DNA of 64,000 nt from REEB481 sp964586595 (GCA_964586595.1 CAZPHB010000003.1:1-64000); one strand, 5' to 3'; counted from the first letter of the stretch, positions 50,686 to 60,051 are shown. The notes: generated by a model from the sequence alone, not told the origin. Numbers and translations: made by a program.

Positions 50686-52013
50686 CGCTGTTCCCAGTGG
50701 GCGATTAAATCTTGTTTCCAGGCACCGGGTTCGGTGTTGATTTCTGCATCCAGGTCGGCGAGCATGGTGTACAAACCAAAGTAGGTGCGGTTGACATACA
50801 GGGCATGTCGGCTTCCCCTGGGTTCTGTTGGCCTGCGGATTTCATCCATCTGGTATAATTCATCAGCCTTGGCATAAATCTCATCAATATATGCATCCGT
50901 AAAATGAAAACTGGGCACGGAGAAAGGTCTTGCCAGCAGGTCTGTCATCTCCAAAAAGGCACGGGTAAGTGCTGCCCGAACCTCAGGACTGTCGCCGGGG
51001 AATAAAATTTCGAGGTAATTAAGCAGTTCAGGGATGAGGTGCGATTGAGACCTGATTTCATGCAACAGCAAAGGGAAGTAATGGAAGTAAAAGGCTTCAG
51101 GAACTTCTTTTACGCAGCCAAAGTCAATGACACCTGTGGTGCCATCCTGGTTGAACAGAAAATTGCCCGGATGCGGGTCGGCGTGAATGGCGCGCAACTG
51201 ATGCAGTTGCACGTTGTAAAAGTCCCACAAATTCTGGGCAATCCGTTGCTTCACTGTTTTGGAAGGATTGGTGGCAAGGAATTCCTTGAGGTGTGTGCCT
51301 TCCATCCAATCCATGCACAAGATGCGTTTCCCGGAAAGCTCCGGATAGTATCCGGGAAACTTCAAACCTTCAATATGCCTGCATGCATCTGCAATTTCCC
51401 GGCCCCGGCTGAGTTCGAGGGTATAGTCGGTTTCTTCCAGGAGTTTTCCTTCCACTTCTTCAAAATACTTGGCCATTTCCCGTTCGTTGAGGCCAAACAT
51501 CCGCAAAGCCACAGGTTTCACCAAACGCAAATCACTGCGTATGCTGTCGGCGATGCCCGGATACTGAATTTTTACGGCCAGCTTTTGATTCCCCAGCCAG
51601 GCTTCATGCACCTGTCCGATGCTTGCCGCGGCCACACTTTCCGCATTGAACCGGTCGAAAACGTCCAAAGGGGCTTTCCCCAATGCCTTCCGAAAGGTGC
51701 TGACCACCAAGGGCGCAGAAAGCGGTGGCGCGCTGTATTGCGAAAGAGCGAACTTCTCGGTATATGCCCTGGGCAACAGGTTCTTATCCATGCTGAGCAT
51801 TTGGGCCACCTTGAGCGCACTTCCCTTCAACTCACTCAGGCTGTTGTAAATATCTGCGGCATTGTCTTCATGGAGTTGCTCCTTATCCGTTTCCGGATTC
51901 ACCGCCTTTTTTGCGTAATATTTGATGTAGTTCCCGCCAATTTTGGCACCGGTGCCCACCAGTTTCATGGCACGCGCAACCTTCCCGGTTGGGATTTTAT
52001 CTTTCGACGACAT
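50682..52013 (-). CDS. ABC1/AarF (COQ8-like) atypical kinase
   Basis: A 443-aa protein-kinase-like ATPase of the UbiB/COQ8 group. The Ala-rich loop 'AAASIGQVHEAWLGNQKLAVKIQYPGI' contains the ATP-lysine; 'HADPHPGNFLF' is the catalytic loop and 'VIDFGCVKEVP' the DFG segment. The group-defining KxGQ motif is present in modified form: 'SALKVAQMLSMD' has Ala where Gly is expected. It lies 2 nt downstream of a TetR-type gene, in one unit. Members support quinone or lipid homeostasis; the substrate here is unknown. Confidence 0.88.
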   Translation of the reverse strand: MSSKDKIPTGKVARAMKLVGTGAKIGGNYIKYYAKKAVNPETDKEQLHEDNAADIYNSLSELKGSALKVAQMLSMDKNLLPRAYTEKFALSQYSAPPLSAPLVVSTFRKALGKAPLDVFDRFNAESVAAASIGQVHEAWLGNQKLAVKIQYPGIADSIRSDLRLVKPVALRMFGLNEREMAKYFEEVEGKLLEETDYTLELSRGREIADACRHIEGLKFPGYYPELSGKRILCMDWMEGTHLKEFLATNPSKTVKQRIAQNLWDFYNVQLHQLRAIHADPHPGNFLFNQDGTTGVIDFGCVKEVPEAFYFHYFPLLLHEIRSQSHLIPELLNYLEILFPGDSPEVRAALTRAFLEMTDLLARPFSVPSFHFTDAYIDEIYAKADELYQMDEIRRPTEPRGSRHALYVNRTYFGLYTMLADLDAEINTEPGAWKQDLIAHWEQR

Positions 52014-52015
52014 GT

Positions 52016-52651
52016 TCAGGAACTTGCCTTTCCGATCAGAAACCTTCCCAGGTCAATGGCTTTATCGAGGGTGTTTTGTTCCAACAGGTTCAGGCTCAGG
52101 TGAACAGACTTTTCAATCATGGCATCTGTATCCTCAAAGCCGGAGCTTTTGTCGCGCAGCCAGAAGGAACACACGGCGAGTAAATTCAGCCACAGGGCTT
52201 CCTGCTGCAGGTTCTTCTGAAATTTATAGTCTTTCAACACGCCGGTGCGCACGCCATGGTCGATCATGGGACCTGCAGCTTCCATAAAGCTTTTGCGAAA
52301 TGCTTTCAGGGTGCGAAACTGTTGCATCGGCTCCTGAACGCTTCCAAATTCCAAAAGTATGTAGCTGCGCAAAGGCAGCAAGGCTTCTGTAAAAGCAAAA
52401 AAATACGCCAGAACCTGTTCCCTGAATCCATAATCCCTAAATGATTCCTGGTTCTTCAAATCGTTGTAGGTTGCGCTGGCTAAAGAGGCAAGAATGGAAT
52501 CGCGCAGGTGTTCCAGACTGGAAAACAGGCCGTAGAAGTCCGATTCAGAAATGCCGGCTTTCTTACAGAAACTGAACACCGAAGCCGGAACAGTGCCTGT
52601 TTCCAAAACTTGTTCTATGTACAATTGGGTGATGCTTGAACGGTCGCTCAT
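52016..52651 (-). CDS. TetR-family-like regulator upstream of the AarF kinase
   Basis: A 211-aa helical protein. The N-terminal ~60 residues (SSITQLYIEQVLETGTVPASVFSFCKKAGISESDFYGLFSSLEHLRDSILASL) follow the TetR HTH layout with the 'Y..F.S...L' end of the recognition helix. The remaining all-helical domain (REQVLAYFFAFTEALLPLRSYIL ... LWLNLLAVCSFWLRD) would be the ligand or dimer domain. The HTH is divergent. It is coupled to the AarF-like gene (2-nt gap), which it may regulate or accompany. Confidence 0.7.
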   Translation of the reverse strand: MSDRSSITQLYIEQVLETGTVPASVFSFCKKAGISESDFYGLFSSLEHLRDSILASLASATYNDLKNQESFRDYGFREQVLAYFFAFTEALLPLRSYILLEFGSVQEPMQQFRTLKAFRKSFMEAAGPMIDHGVRTGVLKDYKFQKNLQQEALWLNLLAVCSFWLRDKSSGFEDTDAMIEKSVHLSLNLLEQNTLDKAIDLGRFLIGKASS

Positions 52652-52774
52652 TTTTCTTTTTGTTGAACTGAAAACAACCTGAGGGAAGTAAAAGTTCGTT
52701 GTTGGTATATTTTACGATGAACATACGTGTTTATTCGGAAGAATCTCCTACTTTTGTCCCCAAAGTACCTCCAA

Positions 52775-53332
52775 ATGAAAGCATTTAAGTTCGTTTCCAT
52801 CGCAATCCTGGCATCAGCAGCCCTGGTTTCATGTAAATATGACGAAGGGCCCGGAATCAGCCTTCGCTCCAAAAGAGACAGGGTGGCCAATGAATGGAAG
52901 GTTGTAAACCTTACTTATGGCGGAGTGGATGTTACCAAAAGAATAAATGATTCCTTGTTCACATCTGTTTTGAACCTTTCACGTACCGGAAAATACAATA
53001 TGGTTCATCTGGACAAGGATGGAAATTCCAGCCATACCGGCAAGTGGAATGAAAAATGGGTGAAGGAATACAACAACTATTGCAAAAATCTTCCCATTCC
53101 CTTTAAGGACCTGAAGATGAACGGTGAGTGGTCTTTCGATTACCGCCACGACAAAATTCAGTTGTTCCCTGAGCTGAGCACCGGCGCGGACAGTTTCAAT
53201 GTACGCGGCTCGTTTAATTGGGGCATCATCATGTTGAAAGAAAAACAGATGAAAGTGCGTGGTAAAGATCGTGCCAGCGTTGACTGGACGATGGAACTCG
53301 CCCCCGTGAACGGTGAACCTTATTGGTATTGA
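52775..53332 (+). CDS. Lipocalin-like lipoprotein
   Basis: A 185-aa protein from the ATG at 52775 (MKAFKFVSIAILASAALVSC, lipobox Cys20); the frame is open to 52727 but includes the TACTTTTG box (52749-52756). The mature part 'RDRVANEWKVVNLTYGGVDVTKRIND ... LNLSRTGKYNMVHLDKDGNSSHTGKWNEKW ... WSFDYRHDKIQLF' resembles the Bacteroidota lipocalin-like/DUF5004 small lipoproteins. The function is unknown. A terminator follows closely. Confidence 0.75.
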   Translation: MKAFKFVSIAILASAALVSCKYDEGPGISLRSKRDRVANEWKVVNLTYGGVDVTKRINDSLFTSVLNLSRTGKYNMVHLDKDGNSSHTGKWNEKWVKEYNNYCKNLPIPFKDLKMNGEWSFDYRHDKIQLFPELSTGADSFNVRGSFNWGIIMLKEKQMKVRGKDRASVDWTMELAPVNGEPYWY

Positions 53333-53355
53333 AATTTTTCACACGATAATTTCAG

Positions 53356-53385
53356 AGCCCTCTCCGGAGGGCTTTGTTGTTTAAC
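53356..53385 (+). terminator. Rho-independent terminator after the lipocalin-like gene
   Basis: AGCCCTC-TCCG-GAGGGCT forms a 7-bp stem with a tetraloop, followed by a T-rich TTGTTGTTT. It lies 24 nt after the stop codon. Confidence 0.8.
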
Positions 53386-53417
53386 CCAAATACAAAAGCT
53401 GCCATAAGCTGCGCACC

Positions 53418-54089
53418 ATGTTACACATCGATTACAACACCAGCCGCCCACAATTAAAGAATTCGGAATTTGGACGTGCCATTCAGGATTATGTTCACTA
53501 CATCATGGAGCAACCAGACAAGGCTAAACGAACCAGTCTATGTCATTCATTGGTTCAGGTCATGCTGACGCTGAATCCTGCCATGCGGGAGCAGGCAGAT
53601 GCCCGGCAAAAATTATGGGATCATCTGTACCTTTTGTCTGATTTCAAATTGGATGTTGACGGGCCGTTTCCTGCACCTACCGAGGCATCGGTGCGCAACA
53701 AGCCACAGCATATACCTTACAACGACAGCATGATACGCTTCCGTTTTTACGGAAGAAATCTACAGTTGATGGTGCAACGTGCTTCGGAAATGGAAGATGG
53801 CCCCATCAAGCAGGATCTGGTGAACCTTATTGCCTCATTTATGTACAACAGCTGCAAGAGCTGGAATAATGAAAACCTGAGCAATGAGGTTATTGCAGAA
53901 CACTTGAGGATTCTGTCTAAAGGCCAACTGGCACTCAATCCGGAGCGCCTTGAAGTATATCAGGATCAAAGCATCGTCCACAAGAAATTTCAAAGGCCAC
54001 AAAGAGAATTTCGACAGGGTGGCGGGCGCAACCAAGGTGGTGGAGGCGGGAAGTTTAACCGCCGAAACAGGAATTTTAGAAAATTCTGA
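53418..54089 (+). CDS. DUF4290 family protein with basic Gly-rich tail
   Basis: A 223-aa protein. The first ~190 residues (YNTSRPQLKNSEFGRAIQDYVHYIMEQPD ... HLYLLSDFKLDVDGPFP ... NKPQHIPYNDSMIRFRFYGRNLQ ... SNEVIAEHLRILSKGQLAL) match the Bacteroidota-specific DUF4290. The C-terminal tail (QREFRQGGGRNQGGGGGKFNRRNRNFRKF) is Arg/Gly-rich and could contact nucleic acid. It is 3 nt upstream of murA and almost certainly co-transcribed. The biochemical role is unknown. Confidence 0.88.
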   Translation: MLHIDYNTSRPQLKNSEFGRAIQDYVHYIMEQPDKAKRTSLCHSLVQVMLTLNPAMREQADARQKLWDHLYLLSDFKLDVDGPFPAPTEASVRNKPQHIPYNDSMIRFRFYGRNLQLMVQRASEMEDGPIKQDLVNLIASFMYNSCKSWNNENLSNEVIAEHLRILSKGQLALNPERLEVYQDQSIVHKKFQRPQREFRQGGGRNQGGGGGKFNRRNRNFRKF

Positions 54090-54092
54090 TTC

Positions 54093-55400
54093 ATGGGAAG
54101 TTTTCGCATTGAAGGCGGTCACCGTTTGTTCGGGGAATTACATCCTCAAGGGGCAAAAAATGAAGCACTGCAGGTGCTTTGCGCGGTTTTGCTCACGCCC
54201 GAGGAAGTGCGCATCAGCAACATCCCTGAAATACGCGATGTACTAAAACTTATTGAACTTCTGGAGGCCTTGGGTGTTGCAGTAGTGCGGCTGGGCCAGG
54301 GCAACTACAGCTTTAGGGCGGAAGCGCCGAACCTCGAATACCTGCATACGGATGAATTCCGGAAGAAGGCTGCAGCGCTGCGCGGTTCCATCATGATAGT
54401 AGGTCCGCTCCTCGCGCGTTATGGCGTTGGCATCATTCCTACACCCGGTGGCGACAAGATTGGTCGGCGCAGGCTCGACACCCATTTTGAAGGTTTCATG
54501 AGCCTCGGTGCCAAGTTTGAATATGTGCCGGAGGAAAAGCTGTACCGTGTTTCCGGAGCTCCTTTAAAGGGCGCCTCCATGTTGCTTGATGAAGCTTCAG
54601 TTACGGGCACGGCAAACATCATCATGGCAGCCGTGATGGCGGAAGGCGAAACCACCATCTTCAACGCCGCATGTGAACCATACATTCAACAATTGTGTGC
54701 CATGCTGAACCAAATGGGTGCACGAATCAGTGGTGTTGGTTCCAATATGCTGCACATCAAAGGCGTTCCATACCTTGCCGGAACCAGCCACACCTGTTTG
54801 CCAGACATGATAGAAATTGGCAGTTTCATTGGCATGGCTGCCATTACCCAAAGTGAAATCACCATCAAGAATTGTCGCCTGGACATGTTAGGTCCCATTC
54901 CAAGGGTGTTCAGCAGGCTGGGCATTAAAATGGAATTCAGGGGCGATGACATCTTCATCCCCGCGCAGGAACACTACGAAATTGAATCATTCATAGACGG
55001 ATCCATCCTTACCGTGAGTGATGCCATCTGGCCGGGATTCACACCTGATCTGATCAGCATTGCTTTGGTAACGGCAACACAAGCCCGAGGGACGGTCCTT
55101 ATCCATCAGAAAATGTTCGAAAGCAGGTTGTTTTTTGTCGATAACCTGATTGATATGGGCGCGCAAATCATCTTGTGCGATCCACACCGCGCAACCGTGA
55201 TTGGTCTGGACCGAAAAACCAAACTGCGCGGCATCACCATGAGCAGTCCTGACATCCGCGCAGGCGTGGCATTGCTGATTGCCGCCATGAGTGCCAAAGG
55301 AACCAGCATCATCAAAAACATTGAGCAGATTGACCGCGGCTATGAGCACATAGAAGTTCGGCTCAACGCTGTTGGTGCCCGCATTGAACGGGTAGATTGA
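54093..55400 (+). CDS. murA: UDP-N-acetylglucosamine 1-carboxyvinyltransferase with Asp at the catalytic Cys position
   Basis: A 435-aa first committed enzyme of peptidoglycan synthesis (enolpyruvyl transfer from PEP). 'QGAKNEALQVLCAVLL' contains the conserved Lys-Asn pair. The active-site loop reads 'IPTPGGDKIGRRRLDTHF' with Asp121 where most enzymes, such as E. coli MurA (GGCAIGARPVDLH), have the fosfomycin-alkylated Cys. Asp at this site is known from naturally fosfomycin-resistant MurA (for example Mycobacterium). 'RAGVALLIAAMSAKGTSII' and 'IDRGYEHIEVRLNAVGA' close the protein. It is in an operon with DUF4290. Confidence 0.95.
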   Translation: MGSFRIEGGHRLFGELHPQGAKNEALQVLCAVLLTPEEVRISNIPEIRDVLKLIELLEALGVAVVRLGQGNYSFRAEAPNLEYLHTDEFRKKAAALRGSIMIVGPLLARYGVGIIPTPGGDKIGRRRLDTHFEGFMSLGAKFEYVPEEKLYRVSGAPLKGASMLLDEASVTGTANIIMAAVMAEGETTIFNAACEPYIQQLCAMLNQMGARISGVGSNMLHIKGVPYLAGTSHTCLPDMIEIGSFIGMAAITQSEITIKNCRLDMLGPIPRVFSRLGIKMEFRGDDIFIPAQEHYEIESFIDGSILTVSDAIWPGFTPDLISIALVTATQARGTVLIHQKMFESRLFFVDNLIDMGAQIILCDPHRATVIGLDRKTKLRGITMSSPDIRAGVALLIAAMSAKGTSIIKNIEQIDRGYEHIEVRLNAVGARIERVD

Positions 55401-55403
55401 CCC

Positions 55404-56678
55404 TTACAAACGATCGGCGAACTCGGTGAGGGCAGGGTCGGTGATGAAATCACCTGGCTTCAGTGCCCGTTCCATCGTTAAACCATCCAGGCTCGTGCAG
55501 CGGCTCAGTGCAACGTACAATTGCCCCGGCGCAAATACATGTCCGCCCAGGTGCACGTGCACCCGGTCAAAACTTAAGCCCTGGCTTTTGTGGATGGTGA
55601 TGGCCCACGCAGGTTTGATGGGATATTGGGTATAGCTGCCCGTAACCTGTTCCTTGATTTGCTTTCGTTCATCATCCCATTTGTACTCTATATGTTCCCA
55701 GATGGCTTTTTCCACGCGACAGGAGGTGCCATCTTCGGTGATTACTTCAATATGATCATCGGCCAGGTGTGCAATTTTGGCCAAGGTTCCATTCATCCAG
55801 CGGCGTTCTGCATCGTTGCGCATCATCATCACCTGAGCACCGGTTTTGAGCTGCAGTTGGGCATCAACAGGCAACAAATCCTGCCGGAACTGATTTTTAA
55901 GGATGCCTGTGTATGAAGCGGCCTTACCGGGCAATGCATCCATGCGCAGCTGATTGATGCGCTCGGCCTGTGCCCGCAAGCTGCATAAGATGATGCCGAA
56001 ATCGCTTCCATCATAAGTACGCAGCCTTTTATTCAGGGTTTCTAGGTGGTCTTCTTCAGGTGTGCCGCGTTTGATGTGCTCCAGGATGCTGATGAATCCA
56101 CGGTCTTTCTGCCGGTGTATGGTATGCAGTTTCAGGCTGCTGAAGCCTGTTTCTTCCAGCACTTTTGCCTTGAAGAAGTAAGGCGCATCGTAGTATTCCC
56201 GGATCAATGGCAATTCGCTGCCCGTAACTACCGGAGGAAGCTGAAAAGGGTCGCCACACAGCAACACACGCTTACCGCCAAAAGGTTCATCTTTACCCAT
56301 CACCATGCGCAAAACGGCGTCAACAGCATCCAGGGTGTCGGCCCGAACCATGCTGATTTCGTCAATCACCAACAAATCCATCTTTCGAAACAGCTGCAGC
56401 TGCTCTCTGCGGAAACGCAATTTGTAGATGCGTTCATCGCCGGGGATTAAGGGGCCCAAAGGCAAACGAAACAGGGAATGCAGCGTTTGTCCGCGGATGT
56501 TCAGCGCGGCAATTCCGGTAGGCGCCGCCAGCAACATGCCCGGAAATACTTCTTCGCGCATGCGCTGTATCAGGGTGCTCTTCCCGGTTCCCGCAGGGCC
56601 GGTCAGCAAGGCTACCGCCGGTCGCTCCTGGGTAAGTACATGAATTACTCGTTTCCCTTCTTCGTTTAGTTCAAACAT
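55404..56678 (-). CDS. PIF1/RecD2-like superfamily 1B DNA helicase
   Basis: A 424-aa helicase. Walker A 'VALLTGPAGTGKSTLI', motif Ia 'LLAAPTGIAALNIRGQTLHSLFRLP', motif II 'LLVIDEISMVRADTLDAVD', motif III 'VLLCGDPFQLPPVV', and C-terminal motifs 'AWAITIHKSQGLSFDRVHVHLGG' and 'GQLYVALSRCTSLDGL' are all present. The order and the 'GxTxHSxF' element are those of PIF1-type 5'-3' helicases, often acting on G-quadruplexes and replication forks. It is at the short end of the family and lacks extra C-terminal domains. It converges on murA with a 3-nt gap. Confidence 0.9.
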   Translation of the reverse strand: MFELNEEGKRVIHVLTQERPAVALLTGPAGTGKSTLIQRMREEVFPGMLLAAPTGIAALNIRGQTLHSLFRLPLGPLIPGDERIYKLRFRREQLQLFRKMDLLVIDEISMVRADTLDAVDAVLRMVMGKDEPFGGKRVLLCGDPFQLPPVVTGSELPLIREYYDAPYFFKAKVLEETGFSSLKLHTIHRQKDRGFISILEHIKRGTPEEDHLETLNKRLRTYDGSDFGIILCSLRAQAERINQLRMDALPGKAASYTGILKNQFRQDLLPVDAQLQLKTGAQVMMMRNDAERRWMNGTLAKIAHLADDHIEVITEDGTSCRVEKAIWEHIEYKWDDERKQIKEQVTGSYTQYPIKPAWAITIHKSQGLSFDRVHVHLGGHVFAPGQLYVALSRCTSLDGLTMERALKPGDFITDPALTEFADRL

Positions 56679-56756
56679 AAAAATACATGCAAATGAAGTT
56701 CACCCAACTTGCATTTCGCGGATGAACTTTTTCCTGCAATGGGTGTTTTTGTTCAC

Positions 56757-57206
56757 ATGACAACACCCGCCGTTGGAGAAAAAGCGCCTGATTTTTCTGC
56801 AGTAAACCAGCATGGTTCACCCGTCCGTCTTGCCGATTTTAAAGGAAAAAAATTGGTATTGTACTTCTATCCAAAGGACGATACGCCCGGATGTACGGCT
56901 GAAGCCTGTAACCTCAGAGACCATCATCAGCGCTTCCTCGATGCCGGTTATGCCATCCTGGGTGTAAGTCCGGACGATGCCAAAAAGCACAAGAAATTCA
57001 TTGATAAATACGAATTGCCTTTCGATTTGTTGGCCGATACCAATCATGCCGTTTCCACCGCTTACGGAGTTTGGGTAGAAAAAAGCATGTACGGCAGAAC
57101 TTACATGGGCGTGGCCCGAACCACTTTTGTGATTGATGCCGACGGTGTGATTACGTCTGTGATTGCCAAGGTTGATACCAAGAACCACAGCGAACAAATA
57201 CTGTAA
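56757..57206 (+). CDS. bcp: Thioredoxin-dependent thiol peroxidase (Bcp/PrxQ type)
   Basis: A 149-aa peroxiredoxin from the ATG at 56757 (MTTPAVGEKAPDF); an upstream TTG frame to 56709 is not family-like. 'LYFYPKDDTPGCTAEACNLRD' contains the peroxidatic Cys (PGCT) and the resolving Cys five residues later (EAC), the atypical 2-Cys PrxQ arrangement. The catalytic Arg is in 'GVARTTFVID'. It reduces H2O2 and organic hydroperoxides with thioredoxin. It converges with the PIG-V-like gene with a 2-nt gap. Confidence 0.94.
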   Translation: MTTPAVGEKAPDFSAVNQHGSPVRLADFKGKKLVLYFYPKDDTPGCTAEACNLRDHHQRFLDAGYAILGVSPDDAKKHKKFIDKYELPFDLLADTNHAVSTAYGVWVEKSMYGRTYMGVARTTFVIDADGVITSVIAKVDTKNHSEQIL

Positions 57207-57208
57207 GC

Positions 57209-58342
57209 TTAGGGCAGAAGATCCTGTAAAAAGAAGCGGGCCAATATCGGGTTGATGGCCATGCAGGCTATCAGCACCACCGCAATCGTTTGCCTGGGCA
57301 GTGCCTGCATGAATAAAATCAAGGGCGCCAATGCAGCGGCCTGTCGGTAAAAGGCAAGGTGTTGGCTCATGGATAGCGGTAAAAACCAGAAGCCCAACAC
57401 ATAGGCACCCATCAACAGTTTCAGTTCCGTATTTTCTGTTTTCAGAAAATACCAAATGAGGAACAACAACAAACCGGCGGTGATGCACAGCGTAAGCCAG
57501 TCGGTAAAACGCACTTCTGGCTCAGGATGTTCCAAGGCCCGTTTCCAAATGAATCCAAGAATTTTCAATGGGCTGTTTAAGCCATGTCCGTATTTGGATT
57601 GGGTTTTGAAAAAAGCGCCGAAAACGCCTGTTTGCCACCACTGATAACACAGTACCAGTACAAAGCTGAACATCGAGGCCGCCGGAATCAGCATAAACCT
57701 CAAGACATCACGCATGGAATGTCTGTAGCGATATGCAATGTATGGAACCATCACCGCGCCCAAAAGAAATCCGGTAGAATACGCCAGGCTGGCTCCGGCC
57801 GCGCATAATGCAGCATATTTCCACCGGCCTTGTTGCAGGTACGTCAGACACATGCCCACCATCAAAACAAACAATGCAATGGGGAAGGCTGCCTGGTAAT
57901 AAACGGCACCCGGCCAGCAGGCGGTTAAAAACAACATCAGAACGCCCTGAGTTCCTGCAGGCCTAAAAATATGCTTCCACAGAAAAGAGAGGAACAACAA
58001 AAAGGTTCCGTTGACTATCCATTGCGCGGCAATGGCGGCATCCATCCCCAAGACCTGAAACAGACGAATGAGCATGGGAAATCCTGGCATCCAGCCGCAG
58101 TTTCCGCAAAGCGCCTCCGAATTCAGGCCATAGGCCGGGAATTTAGTCCAGCATGGAAATGCTTCATATCCATGTTGGGCAATGGCTATATAATGTCCGC
58201 TGTCCCAACGAACCCATAAATCGGGATTGAAATGGTTCCGGCCCAGCTCCGGAAATCCGGCAAACAAAAGCAGCTTTTGGCTCAGGAATGCAAGGAGCAC
58301 CCAAAGCCAACCATAGTGTTGAAGTGGATGCCTGCTGCTCAT
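57209..58342 (-). CDS. PIG-V/GT76-like membrane mannosyltransferase
   Basis: A 377-aa polytopic membrane protein with about nine hydrophobic segments. The large loop after TM1 carries 'NPDLWVRWDSGHYIAIAQHGY', the W-D-x-x-H/W-Y-x-x-I-A-x-x-G-Y signature of PIG-V-type dolichyl-phosphate-mannose mannosyltransferases. 'SLAYSTGFLLG' resembles the conserved 'ARxTG' region, with Tyr-Ser in place of Ala-Arg. A lipid-phosphate sugar donor and a periplasmic active site are expected. Its start overlaps the end of the pepF-like gene by 4 nt, the last gene of a three-gene unit. Confidence 0.8.
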   Translation of the reverse strand: MSSRHPLQHYGWLWVLLAFLSQKLLLFAGFPELGRNHFNPDLWVRWDSGHYIAIAQHGYEAFPCWTKFPAYGLNSEALCGNCGWMPGFPMLIRLFQVLGMDAAIAAQWIVNGTFLLFLSFLWKHIFRPAGTQGVLMLFLTACWPGAVYYQAAFPIALFVLMVGMCLTYLQQGRWKYAALCAAGASLAYSTGFLLGAVMVPYIAYRYRHSMRDVLRFMLIPAASMFSFVLVLCYQWWQTGVFGAFFKTQSKYGHGLNSPLKILGFIWKRALEHPEPEVRFTDWLTLCITAGLLLFLIWYFLKTENTELKLLMGAYVLGFWFLPLSMSQHLAFYRQAAALAPLILFMQALPRQTIAVVLIACMAINPILARFFLQDLLP

Positions 58343-60048
58343 TTCTGAGGAAGCTTGCGAATTTCCTGATCTACAAACTGAAACAGGCTTTTCACATAAG
58401 CTTCACCAAAGCCAAACTGGATGCCTCCGGTCTGAAAAATCTCCGGAATACTGCGTGTATAGCCCAGTTTCAGCGCTTCCTTATAAGCACCTATGCCTGA
58501 GGCGCGATCTTCCATAAATCGCTTCCACACGCCAATGGCGCCCAACTGTGCCATGCCGTATTCGATGTAATAAAAGGGTACTTCAAAGATGTGCAACTGA
58601 CGATGCCAGCCCCATGCCAGGGCATCTTCAAAGCCTAAATAATCAACCAAACCGGTGCCGAATTCCCTGTTGATGCGCACCCAGGCTTCTTTGCGTACCT
58701 CGATACTGTGGTTGGGGTTTTCGTACACCCAATGTTGGAATTTATCAACGATGGCAATCCATGGAAGGGTTTGAATAATGCCTTCGAGTTGTTCGCGTTT
58801 GGCGCGGGTAAGATCGCCCGGTTGGTCGAAAAACACCGACCACTGATTCATGGTGAGCAATTCCATACTCATACTGGCCAGTTCCGCTACTTCGCTCGGC
58901 GTATGTTTGAAGGCATTTAATGTCAGTGAAGCGCTGAGGAAAGAGTGCACTGCATGACCGGCTTCATGAACCAGTGTTTCTACATCGCGCATTTTACCGC
59001 TGGCATTCATGAAGATGAACGGGACATTGCGTTCTGCCAGTGGATAGTTATATCCTCCCGGAGCTTTGCCTTTGCGGCTTTCCAAATCCAGCAAGCCCAA
59101 TTGTTTCATCTCTTCCAGGCATTCCCCAAAAAACGGATCGGTCAACGACAAACAGCGGATGCTGCGTTCCAGCAGTTCCGCGCCATCGCGGAAAGGTTTC
59201 AAGGCCGGTTTTTGTTCCGGATCTACCGCCAGATCCCAAGGCCGCAAGGAGTCGACATCCAGCAATTGCATGCGGTGTTGGTACTGCTTGCGCAACATGG
59301 GAACAACTACCGTAGCAATGGCTTCGTGAAACTGAAAACAATCTTCCGGTGTATAATCAAACCTGCCCAAAGCGCGGAACATGTAATCGCGGTAGTTGCG
59401 GAAACCGGCATTCAAAGCCAGCTGATGGCGCTTCTGAACCATCTCTGTGAACAAGTCGTCGAGCTTTTGCGTATCCTGCATGCGCCGTTCGTGCATGAGG
59501 GTCCAAACTTCTTCACGAATCTTCCGGTTTGGGTCTTGAAGGAAGATGGCTGCCTGCTCCATGGTGTATTCTTTGCCTTCCCATTGAATACTCAGCGCGC
59601 CCTGAATGGAGGAATATTGCTGGGCAAGCGTTTGCAGTTCGGCCTGTATGGGAACGTTTTCTTCACGGAATAATTCCACTGCGTTGCGCAGGCTGCGGAA
59701 GTAAATACGGTATGCCTCGTCTTCCGCTTCCAGTGCAGCAGTCTCAGGGCAGGAAATGATTTTCTTATTCAGCGCATCTTCAGCCGGCGCAATATGCGGC
59801 TGAATGTGTTGTACAAAATCAAGATATGCCGTCTCGGCTTCTTTACTGCCGGTATCGCAGGTCATCTTGATGTAGCGCCAGGCCAGGTCTTCACTCACCA
59901 CACTTTCCAGTTCACTGGTATCTTGCAGCAAAGTGCGGAACGCTTCCACTCCGGAAACCGGGCGCTTAATAAGTTCTTCGTAATAGGGTTTCAGGTCGTT
60001 CCAGTTTTGGATGACCAGCGATGCAGGCAGGAATTTGCGGTTGCTCAT
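58339..60048 (-). CDS. M3-family oligoendopeptidase (PepF-like)
   Basis: A 569-aa zinc metallopeptidase. The HExxH motif is in 'LVHEAGHAVHSFLSA', and a downstream Glu in 'SEVAELASMSMELL' supplies the third ligand. The helical N-terminal lid is typical of the PepF/M3B clade, as is 'YIEYGMAQLGAIGVWKRF' near the C-terminus. There is no signal peptide, so it probably acts in the cytoplasm on short peptides. It lies 3 nt downstream of the DUF5606 gene and overlaps the PIG-V-like gene. Confidence 0.92.
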   Translation of the reverse strand: MSNRKFLPASLVIQNWNDLKPYYEELIKRPVSGVEAFRTLLQDTSELESVVSEDLAWRYIKMTCDTGSKEAETAYLDFVQHIQPHIAPAEDALNKKIISCPETAALEAEDEAYRIYFRSLRNAVELFREENVPIQAELQTLAQQYSSIQGALSIQWEGKEYTMEQAAIFLQDPNRKIREEVWTLMHERRMQDTQKLDDLFTEMVQKRHQLALNAGFRNYRDYMFRALGRFDYTPEDCFQFHEAIATVVVPMLRKQYQHRMQLLDVDSLRPWDLAVDPEQKPALKPFRDGAELLERSIRCLSLTDPFFGECLEEMKQLGLLDLESRKGKAPGGYNYPLAERNVPFIFMNASGKMRDVETLVHEAGHAVHSFLSASLTLNAFKHTPSEVAELASMSMELLTMNQWSVFFDQPGDLTRAKREQLEGIIQTLPWIAIVDKFQHWVYENPNHSIEVRKEAWVRINREFGTGLVDYLGFEDALAWGWHRQLHIFEVPFYYIEYGMAQLGAIGVWKRFMEDRASGIGAYKEALKLGYTRSIPEIFQTGGIQFGFGEAYVKSLFQFVDQEIRKLPQK

Positions 60049-60051
60049 GGT

